Source of the DNA: Setoptus koraiensis
Taxonomy: Eukaryota; Arthropoda
Reading direction: 5' to 3'
DNA length: 64,000 nucleotides
Assembly (NCBI GenBank): GCA_048013815.1
Contig: CM106585.1
Coordinates: 16,120,001 to 16,184,000, forward strand
The notes under the pieces were generated by a model. That model was given only the letters and a program-made list of their open reading frames with translations. It was not told where the DNA came from and searched no databases. This document shows, one piece after another, positions 56,344-64,000 of this stretch. Position numbers and translations under genes: made by a program. Within the stretch, counting starts at the first letter, position 1, and every line of letters starts with the position of its first letter.

Positions 56344-59300
56344 ATGTTGTGGTTGCCTTTTATTGTATCATTATACTCAATATACCTGGTATCCTCACCA
56401 TCACATGGTCAGCTTACATTACAGGTCCCCACCACTCTCGCGCCTATCTTAATTGATAAACAAAGGAGTACATCGCCCAATGTAATTAATAATGATAGTC
56501 CTTGCACCAAAGATAATGGTGGATGTCAATACCTATGTGTCATATTAAACAACTTTAGTAACGTTTCTAACTCTAGTAGTAGCGGCAACAACTCTAGTAA
56601 CAGTAGTAACAATAACAATAATGATACCAGCATTTCCTTATCAACCAATAACAACAACAATCAAACAATCAAATCATCTTTACTTGAGGCCACCACGTCC
56701 ATACAAAAATACAAATGTGCCTGTCCAGTTGGTCTACAGTTAGATAATGATCTGAAAAAATGTGTACCTATAGATGAAATTTTGTTATACTCGCAACAAC
56801 GTCATGTACGTGGTGTTATACTCTCTAATGGTACACCAAGGCCATCATTTACTTACAATGCATCTACCACATATTTGCCATCAAATATTTATACCACATT
56901 AAGCTTAAGTGGAAAGAATTCTACTGTACAAGTTAGCCAACAAACAAATGCAACTTTTCGCGCCTATAAAGGATCCCAACCTATTTTTAATCAGACGTTT
57001 AGTGATGTTATTGTGCCTATAGAGAGTCGCACGGCTCGTTTTGTTGGTTTAGATTTTGATACTCGTAATCAATTCATATATTATTCAGATGTTTTATTGG
57101 ATGTTATATACAAAGTTAGATTAAATGGTACCGGCAGAGAAAACGTTTTGGCCTCTCAAAGCGAAGGAGTTGAAGGATTAGCTCTAGATTGGGCTTCTCA
57201 AAATCTTTATTATATAGACAGCAGGAAAGGTACTCTTAATGTGGTTAATGTCGCCAATACTACTCAAAGGCGTGTTTTATTAACTAATCTTAAAAGACCA
57301 CGCGCTATAGTAGTCCATCCAAACAGAGGATTTGTTTTTTATAGCGAATGGGATAGACCGGCTAATATTAGTAGAGCCTATCTAGATGGAACGAATGTCG
57401 TCACTTTCAGAGGTGTTTTATTAGGCTGGCCTAATGGATTAAGTATTGACTTTTTAACAGATAGACTCTACTGGTGTGATGCATTGTTAGATCATATACA
57501 GCATTCCAATCTCGATGGAACAGATGTAAAGACGATAACCATGCCACTGATTAAGCATCCTTTTTCGCTCGTGATACATCAAGAATGGATATATGTTACA
57601 GATTGGCGCTTGGATGCCATAATAAGATTGCACAAAGAGACAGGTGCTAATGAAAAGCTAGTCTTAAGTGTTGAAGAGGGCAATAGACTGTATGGAATCA
57701 AAATATATAGCCAAAAAAATCAAGTCATACATTCACACCACCCATGTGCCAATGGAATTTCACAGTGCCAGAAATTTTGCTTTGCAGTGCCAGTTATGAT
57801 ATCACAAGGTGATATTATATCGACTCCAACAGTGACAGCTATAGCGAATGTTACGAATTCAACAACCAATTTATCCAAGATAACAACTAATGCAACAACT
57901 ATAAATAATATGATGATTGATCCCTCCACAATCAAGTTTGTACAGAGCTCTGATACTAATTCAGGCTTAGTGGCCGTGTGTGGCTGTCCTTATGGAGAAA
58001 AATTGGCCTCAGATAACAAGACATGTATGACGGATCCGAAAAGAGAACCACCAATAAATCCATGCCCTAATGCTTGGGATTTCACCTGTGATAATCAACG
58101 TTGTATACCAAAATCATGGCAATGCGACGGTGATGATGATTGTCTTGACGGAAGTGATGAGCGTCATGGAAGTGACGGAAAACACAATTGTAGCCAAGCT
58201 ACTTGTACAAGTCGCGAATTTCAATGTGCCACAGGAAAATGTATACCCATATCATTTAAGTGTGACTCCGACAATGACTGCGCTGATGGAAGTGATGAGC
58301 AAGGCTGTCGTAGTGTCACATGTGAATCTTCAGAATTTGCTTGCGCCAATGGACGTTGCATCTCCAAAACCTGGGTTTGTGATGGCGAAAACGATTGCAC
58401 AGACGGAAGCGACGAAAGCAAACCGTGTAATCATAGTACTTGTGCTTACTACCAATTCACATGTCCAGGAACCGGAACTTGTATACCAACATCGTGGAAA
58501 TGTGATGGAGAGAACGATTGTGGAGATGACAAAGAAGGCGAGACAGCGGATGAGAAAGATTGTCCACCAATCAAATGTACATCAACACAGTTCAGATGTG
58601 AGAATGGAAAAACTTGTATTCACAAATCTTATAAATGTGACGGTATTTTCGATTGTGGTGACAAAAGCGACGAGGCGGATTGTAAGAACACTCAAGCAGG
58701 CAATCCATCCGGACAACCAGCGGGTATTTGCGATGAACATTCTAGGGATCAGTTTCAATGTCCATCCACTAAAACATGTATCCCGAAGGCGTTTCGATGC
58801 GACGGATCTAGAGATTGTCCCGATGGAGCTGATGAAACAAATTGCGACTCTTATGCCTGCCCTCCAAATCACTTCAAGTGCGCTAACGGCAAATGTCTCC
58901 CCAGTCTCACATGGATCTGTGATGGAAATGACGACTGTGGTGATGATAGTGATGAAGGAGCCCTCCATGCTTGTAAACCACCACCGTTTTATTGTCCACA
59001 TGGTCAGTGGCAATGTCCCACATCTAGTTTACCAAGTATAATCAAATCAGCTAAATCAAGTTCTAGTACTTCAAATATTAAATTCAACCCAAAGGCTTCT
59101 ACATCTTTCAAGACAACAACAAATCCAATGCAATCTACAGTTGGTTTAGAAAAATGTATACCGATTGAAAATATCTGTAACGGCAAGAGTGACTGTCCAA
59201 ATGGTGGCGATGAGGGACCTAGCTGTGATCTTGCTGTTTGTCCTCAAGGACTATGTGGATCTAATAACTGCACTGTGACACCCCTAGGTCCTCTATGTAA

Positions 59301-62300
59301 GTGTCCGCAAGGCGAGCGTTTCAATTCAACCAGTTTTCTATGTGTTGGAGTGAATGAATGTGAACCACCTGGTATATGCAGTCAACATTGCACGGACACC
59401 AAAAACTCATTCAAGTGTGCATGTGATCCCGGCTACATGTTAGTTAATCATACATTTTGTAAAGCAGCCAATAGAAGCAGCTACAACCCAACGGAGATCT
59501 CAGGAGGTGTCAATGATCCATACCTAATTATATCAAATCGTCGTTCTATACTGATCGCTAATTTAAACACAACGAGCTTAGAAAGAATTCCAGTGAAAGT
59601 GGAAAACGTTGTTGCAACAGCTTCAGATATGAAAACAATGACAATCTATTGGTCGGATATGCAAACGAAAAAAATATTCAAACTTTCCAAAGGTAATAAC
59701 GAACCGCAAGTTATCATAGGGAGCGGCCTTGATTTAGTGGAAGGATTGGCCATCGACTGGATCGGTCGTAAACTTTATTGGGTTGACTCGAGATTAAAAA
59801 CAATCGAGGTCTCCACTTTGGATGGCGATCACAGGCTAATACTCATTAATCAAAATATCAGTCAACCAAGAGGTTTGGCAATCGATCCAACACCGGATGC
59901 GAAATGGCTGTTTTGGACAGATTGGGGTGAGTCTCCGAGAATTGAAAGGGCCGGCTTGGATGGAACTAACAGGTCCACCATCATAAATACTAAAATATAC
60001 TGGCCCAATGGTATAACTCTGGACACACCCAACAAAAGGATATATTTCGCCGATAGTAAATTGGATTACATAGATTTTTGTAATTACGATGGTACAAATA
60101 GGCACCAAGTACTTGCCAATAGTCATTACTTACTTCATCCGCATTCTTTAACTATATTTGAAGATACCATCTACTGGACAGACAGACAATTGAACAGAGT
60201 GATGTCCACACGAAAGTTTAGAGGTGGAAATCAAACAGTTGTATCGCACCTCGTATCTCATCCTCTTGGTATACATGCGAATCATCCTGTGTTGCAGCCC
60301 ATTAGTGCTAACCCTTGTAGTAACTCTACTTGTGACCACATTTGCTTGTTGTCACCCTCCTCGCCTGTCAACTATACCTGTCATTGTCGACCTGGTCACG
60401 TTCTGCAAGATGATAAGCAAAATGGCAAATGCATGCAAGTTGAGACACCATTTTTGATGGTCATGAAATCGTCTCAATTCATTGATATGAGCATAACCAC
60501 GGAGGATTCTAATCAAAAATCTATGAACCATTTTACACCTGTTATTGGTATCGAGAACGGTTTCGATTTTGATTATGATAAACATGAAGATATGGTATAC
60601 TGGGTTAGAATGAAAGAACCAGCTAGTGATAAAAGCAGTGCGCTAGATGGCATGGCGACACCATCCTCTTCCTTCTCGGATGAGAGAGTATCATCGAACA
60701 ATCTCAACATGAATTCCACAGTTTTCAAGGTCAACCTCCGTACTGGTAATTCATCTAGATTTTTACCAGATAGCTTCTTAGGCTATCCTTACTGCGTCGC
60801 ATTCGATTGGCTGGGCAGAAATCTCTATGTTGGAAGTCACAAAGTATCCAGCATCATGATAATTAAGACGGACGGAGAAAAGAACTACCGTCGAACTATA
60901 TTAGATAATGATGGGAAAGCAACCGGAGTTGCCCGCCCCAAAGCTATAGTCCTGGACCCGCCTAATGGCAAAATGTACTGGCTAGATGAAGGTGGCCGAG
61001 GTGTTTCGAAAAAAATAGCCAGAGCCAATATGGATGGACAGGAGTCTGAAATTCTATTTACTCCGTCAGAAGAAACATTAGAATCATTGGCTTATGATCC
61101 ATCAACCCGCAAACTATACTACAGTACTTCAGGTTCCACTAATGGAGCAATATATAGTATTGGTGTAGATGGAATCTTTCCCTCACCGATAACAGTTTAC
61201 TCCAGTTGGCAAGTCGGAAGACCTTTGGGATTATCAATTTTTAACAAGCGTCTCTACTATTTGGATCCAATATACGAGAAGATAGTTAGATTGAATCTTG
61301 ACGGCCAAAAAACCTCCCTTGTTCTAGAGGATAACTCTCCGAATCTCGTAAACATGAAGTTATACAACAAAAGATCCCGAGAAACACATCCATGTCAAAC
61401 CAACAATGGAGGATGTTCGCACCTTTGCGTGCCTGCCGGAAGTGGATCCAAGATATGCAAGTGCAGTTCAGGTTTCAAGAACACTAATAACTCGTCAGAA
61501 CAATGCCAGCCTTACAAGTCGTTCGCTGTGGTAGCCTCTCTTAACAAGATACAGGGCTATAGTTTAGAAGATTCCGCAGAGGCTATGCAACCTCTAGCTG
61601 GTAGTGGACATAATATCTTACATGTGGATGTCCATGTAGCCAAAAGTCACATTTATTGGGTAGAATACAACCCAGGATCGCAATATAATGGTATTTACAG
61701 AATGAAACCAGATGGCCTCGATAAACGCCAGATTATTTCAGAGGGAATAGGAAGCAATGGTATCAGAGGTGTTGCTATAGACTGGGTTGCACAGAATTTG
61801 TACTTTACGAACGTATTCCCTTACGAAACATTCATAGAAGTTTCAGCGCTTGATGGAACAAATCGTCTAGTCATATACAAGACAAGCACCGAATCACCAC
61901 GAGAACTAGCTGTGGATCCTTTGATACGTTACCTTTATTGGATTGATTCTGGTCAATTTCCTAAAATCTGGCGTTCTAATCTAGATGGCTCAGCAAAGAA
62001 TGCCTATGTAGCCAGCAACATTCAACAACCTAGAGATATCACGGTTGATTTATCTACTCATGATGTATATTGGTGTGACAGTGCGGATGATACAATCAGG
62101 AAAATTAGTCTATCAGGTCAGATTACGACAATCTACAAAGAGTTACCTAATCCTTTCGGAATAGCTTTATTAGGAGAGGACGTTTTTTGGGCTGACCGTA
62201 GCGCTCGTCTCGTTTATAAAGGTCCGAAAACGAATACCGACCAAACCCCTCCTCATACATTCAAGTCAGACATTGATAAGCTTAGAGATGTAGTAATATT

Positions 62301-64000
62301 CGATGCAAGAAATCAACCAAATGACGATAGTTCACCTTGTGCAAAGTCTACAAATAACCGTTGTGATCAATTGTGCTTCGCAATGCCAAAAGAAAGTATC
62401 GGGAAATGTGAATGTGCTTTTGGCAAATTGGATGCAGATGGGAGAAAATGTGTTCAAGTTGAAGAATATCTCATATTCACAACTAGGCGTGAAATACGAA
62501 GTGTACATCTAGATAAATCAACCAGCGCACCTTTCTTGCCACATGGAAATCTTTCGAATGTTGTCGGCTTGGATTACGACTATGAGCGTAAGAGGCTGTT
62601 TTTCACACAGATTCGTCCCGAACCTGTCATAGGATATATAGACATGGATACGACCAACTCTCCCACGCGTACAATTGAGGGAAAACCAAAAATAATTTTG
62701 AAACAAGGTATTAATCCAGAGGGTATCGCTTATGATTGGACATCTCAGAAGATTTATTGGACGGATTCAGCAAATCGAAGCATATATGCAATGAATGTTA
62801 ATGGAACCCACATTGTCAACATCATCAGGGTCGATCGCCCGCGGGCTTTAGTTCTAGATCCTTGCGAAGGTTATCTATACTTTACTGATTGGGGCAGATT
62901 GGGAAATTCTGGCCGAATTTACCGTGCCACAATGGCAGGAGATCAGAGAACCGCTATAATCAATGCTAGTTTGACTCAACCATCGGGTCTCACCATAGAT
63001 TATGCAGACCGAAAGCTCTATTGGTCTGACGCGAGCAGAGAAAAGATCGAACGTTCTAACATGGATGGTAGCCTACGCGAGATACTCGTTTCCGCCACCA
63101 TCTACCCCTTTGCTTTAACAGTATCGGGTAACTATATTTATTGGACAGATCTACAGTTGCACGGTGTCTACAGAGCAGAGAAAAATACTGGAGCCAATAT
63201 GTTCGAGATAGTGAAGAGACTCGAAGAATCACCAAGAGATATTCACATCTTTAGTTCACAACAGGTTTTTTGTAACTTAACTCAATGCGCTATCAATAAT
63301 GGCGGGTGCACACAGTCATGTCACCCAGCACCTGGCGGTGTCGAATGCAAATGTCATGGTGGTTTCAAAATAGCCAACGAGGGTAGGATGTGTGTTCCCG
63401 AAAACGTAACTTGTGAAGATACTAAGTTCACGTGTCCCTCTGGTAAGTGTTTACCTCGTTTTTGGGTCTGCGATGGTGATAACGATTGTGGCTCTACGCC
63501 AGCGTGGGCTATTCCAACCCAAATAAGTTCAGCGCCAGTTTCTGCAAACATTAGTGCTGATGAAGACCCAGAATTCTGTAAAGTTCATCAATGTAATCCA
63601 AACGAGTTTCGTTGTAAGAACGGAAGATGCATATTCAAGAACTGGCGCTGCGATCATGATCCTGATTGCGGTAATGGGGACATGTCAGACGAAGAGGATT
63701 GCAAATATCCGCCTTGCGCACCTGGAGAATTCACATGTGATAATCAAAAGTGTATTCCTCAAGCTCAAGTATGTAATGGTATTAATGATTGCAAAGATAG
63801 CAAAACTAGCGACGAAAATCATGATTTATGCCCATCGAACAAGACCTGTCCAGCGGATCATTTCAAATGCCCTCACACTAACATTTGTGTAGAAAACTTT
63901 TGGATGTGTGATTCGGACAATGACTGTGGTTTCGCTGGACCGAATGGCACAGCAGCTGATGAAGACCCAAAACTTTGTGCCGAACGTAAATGCCCAGCTA
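56344..64000 (+). CDS. LRP1: LRP1-type low-density lipoprotein receptor-related protein, 5' part, runs off the right edge
   Basis: Open without intron for 2552 codons from ATG 56344 to the edge. Signal peptide about 1-22 ([16 protein letters not shown]). Order, with approximate residues: EGF with an Asn/Ser-rich insertion (53-139); YWTD propeller (149-449); EGF (465-562); eight LDLa repeats (574-962) with DCxDGSDE calcium motifs; two EGFs (963-1042); propeller (1059-1315); EGF; propeller (about 1370-1670); EGF; propeller (about 1725-1990); EGF; propeller (about 2043-2306); EGF; and four LDLa plus the start of a fifth. Eight LDLa, two EGF, then four propellers before the next LDLa cluster is the LRP1 plan. 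Relative to LRP1 it lacks the first LDLa pair, two EGFs and first propeller. The eighth LDLa and the first of the later cluster carry low-complexity insertions. LRP1 is an endocytic and signalling receptor; its TM and NPxY tail lie outside the window. Confidence 0.9.
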   Translation, partial: MLWLPFIVSLYSIYLVSSPSHGQLTLQVPTTLAPILIDKQRSTSPNVINNDSPCTKDNGGCQYLCVILNNFSNVSNSSSSGNNSSNSSNNNNNDTSISLSTNNNNNQTIKSSLLEATTSIQKYKCACPVGLQLDNDLKKCVPIDEILLYSQQRHVRGVILSNGTPRPSFTYNASTTYLPSNIYTTLSLSGKNSTVQVSQQTNATFRAYKGSQPIFNQTFSDVIVPIESRTARFVGLDFDTRNQFIYYSDVLLDVIYKVRLNGTGRENVLASQSEGVEGLALDWASQNLYYIDSRKGTLNVVNVANTTQRRVLLTNLKRPRAIVVHPNRGFVFYSEWDRPANISRAYLDGTNVVTFRGVLLGWPNGLSIDFLTDRLYWCDALLDHIQHSNLDGTDVKTITMPLIKHPFSLVIHQEWIYVTDWRLDAIIRLHKETGANEKLVLSVEEGNRLYGIKIYSQKNQVIHSHHPCANGISQCQKFCFAVPVMISQGDIISTPTVTAIANVTNSTTNLSKITTNATTINNMMIDPSTIKFVQSSDTNSGLVAVCGCPYGEKLASDNKTCMTDPKREPPINPCPNAWDFTCDNQRCIPKSWQCDGDDDCLDGSDERHGSDGKHNCSQATCTSREFQCATGKCIPISFKCDSDNDCADGSDEQGCRSVTCESSEFACANGRCISKTWVCDGENDCTDGSDESKPCNHSTCAYYQFTCPGTGTCIPTSWKCDGENDCGDDKEGETADEKDCPPIKCTSTQFRCENGKTCIHKSYKCDGIFDCGDKSDEADCKNTQAGNPSGQPAGICDEHSRDQFQCPSTKTCIPKAFRCDGSRDCPDGADETNCDSYACPPNHFKCANGKCLPSLTWICDGNDDCGDDSDEGALHACKPPPFYCPHGQWQCPTSSLPSIIKSAKSSSSTSNIKFNPKASTSFKTTTNPMQSTVGLEKCIPIENICNGKSDCPNGGDEGPSCDLAVCPQGLCGSNNCTVTPLGPLCKCPQGERFNSTSFLCVGVNECEPPGICSQHCTDTKNSFKCACDPGYMLVNHTFCKAANRSSYNPTEISGGVNDPYLIISNRRSILIANLNTTSLERIPVKVENVVATASDMKTMTIYWSDMQTKKIFKLSKGNNEPQVIIGSGLDLVEGLAIDWIGRKLYWVDSRLKTIEVSTLDGDHRLILINQNISQPRGLAIDPTPDAKWLFWTDWGESPRIERAGLDGTNRSTIINTKIYWPNGITLDTPNKRIYFADSKLDYIDFCNYDGTNRHQVLANSHYLLHPHSLTIFEDTIYWTDRQLNRVMSTRKFRGGNQTVVSHLVSHPLGIHANHPVLQPISANPCSNSTCDHICLLSPSSPVNYTCHCRPGHVLQDDKQNGKCMQVETPFLMVMKSSQFIDMSITTEDSNQKSMNHFTPVIGIENGFDFDYDKHEDMVYWVRMKEPASDKSSALDGMATPSSSFSDERVSSNNLNMNSTVFKVNLRTGNSSRFLPDSFLGYPYCVAFDWLGRNLYVGSHKVSSIMIIKTDGEKNYRRTILDNDGKATGVARPKAIVLDPPNGKMYWLDEGGRGVSKKIARANMDGQESEILFTPSEETLESLAYDPSTRKLYYSTSGSTNGAIYSIGVDGIFPSPITVYSSWQVGRPLGLSIFNKRLYYLDPIYEKIVRLNLDGQKTSLVLEDNSPNLVNMKLYNKRSRETHPCQTNNGGCSHLCVPAGSGSKICKCSSGFKNTNNSSEQCQPYKSFAVVASLNKIQGYSLEDSAEAMQPLAGSGHNILHVDVHVAKSHIYWVEYNPGSQYNGIYRMKPDGLDKRQIISEGIGSNGIRGVAIDWVAQNLYFTNVFPYETFIEVSALDGTNRLVIYKTSTESPRELAVDPLIRYLYWIDSGQFPKIWRSNLDGSAKNAYVASNIQQPRDITVDLSTHDVYWCDSADDTIRKISLSGQITTIYKELPNPFGIALLGEDVFWADRSARLVYKGPKTNTDQTPPHTFKSDIDKLRDVVIFDARNQPNDDSSPCAKSTNNRCDQLCFAMPKESIGKCECAFGKLDADGRKCVQVEEYLIFTTRREIRSVHLDKSTSAPFLPHGNLSNVVGLDYDYERKRLFFTQIRPEPVIGYIDMDTTNSPTRTIEGKPKIILKQGINPEGIAYDWTSQKIYWTDSANRSIYAMNVNGTHIVNIIRVDRPRALVLDPCEGYLYFTDWGRLGNSGRIYRATMAGDQRTAIINASLTQPSGLTIDYADRKLYWSDASREKIERSNMDGSLREILVSATIYPFALTVSGNYIYWTDLQLHGVYRAEKNTGANMFEIVKRLEESPRDIHIFSSQQVFCNLTQCAINNGGCTQSCHPAPGGVECKCHGGFKIANEGRMCVPENVTCEDTKFTCPSGKCLPRFWVCDGDNDCGSTPAWAIPTQISSAPVSANISADEDPEFCKVHQCNPNEFRCKNGRCIFKNWRCDHDPDCGNGDMSDEEDCKYPPCAPGEFTCDNQKCIPQAQVCNGINDCKDSKTSDENHDLCPSNKTCPADHFKCPHTNICVENFWMCDSDNDCGFAGPNGTAADEDPKLCAERKCPA

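Noticed and set aside
58070-59041. 323-codon forward ORF in the LRP1 region
   Set aside because: It is a +2 shadow of the cysteine-rich LDLa repeats; the frame starting at 56344 carries the domains.

Overview
The window is eukaryotic nuclear DNA from an arthropod, most likely a mite of the acariform type. That placement is an inference from gene content and style. Genes are monocistronic-looking, with few and mostly short introns (55-153 bases where I can define them, apart from one tentative intron of about 700). Several very long ORFs have no intron, proteins carry Asn/Ser/His/Gln-rich tracts, and intergenic DNA is AT-rich with many (CA)n, (GA)n and (GTT)n microsatellites. Every recognised gene is a conserved animal housekeeping or signalling gene. 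I see no prokaryotic genes, CRISPR array or intact mobile element.

Layout. 1-844 (-): 5' part of casein kinase 1 gamma. 5690-6496 (-): three-exon claudin/PMP22-like tetraspan protein. 9757-11538 (+): inositol polyphosphate 5-phosphatase INPP5A, whose last codons overlap antisense with 11524-13092 (-), a GPAT1-like protein that has lost its acyltransferase motifs. 13872-18662 (+): 1596-residue single-pass orphan membrane protein with an overlapping uORF. 23527-24460 (+) MAK16 and 24461-25585 (-) NDUFA9 converge with no base between their stop codons. 26835-27935 (+): PRAS40/Lobe. 28997-29623 (+): linker histone H1. 30254-32817 (+): cap-binding NCBP1. 33061-34315 (-): a tentative small membrane protein. 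38452-40059 (+): ATG16, followed with almost no gap by 40050-41841 (+), the m6A reader YTHDC1. 43150-47088 (+): 1312-residue Asn-rich orphan. 47503-49659 (-): PRMT5. 50665-51438 (+): classical SDR. 56344 to the right edge (+): a large intronless LRP1-type receptor.

How they relate. These are independent housekeeping genes, not a pathway cluster. Chance pairings include TORC1/autophagy (PRAS40, ATG16) and mRNA/ribosome biology (NCBP1, YTHDC1, MAK16, PRMT5). The genome is locally very compact: one convergent pair overlaps in coding sequence, one abuts stop-to-stop, and ATG16-YTHDC1 looks dicistronic or promoter-embedded. Between these tight groups lie 1-5 kb gaps holding promoters, UTRs and simple repeats.

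The items most worth a second look are the GPAT1-like pseudoenzyme, the ATG16/YTHDC1 overlap, the orphan membrane protein with its cysteine-rich cytoplasmic island and uORF, INPP5A without its CaaX end, and LRP1 without its N-terminal ligand-binding cluster and first propeller. Spliced models were built by eye from frame, splice sites and family similarity remembered from known proteins. No alignment or database search was run.
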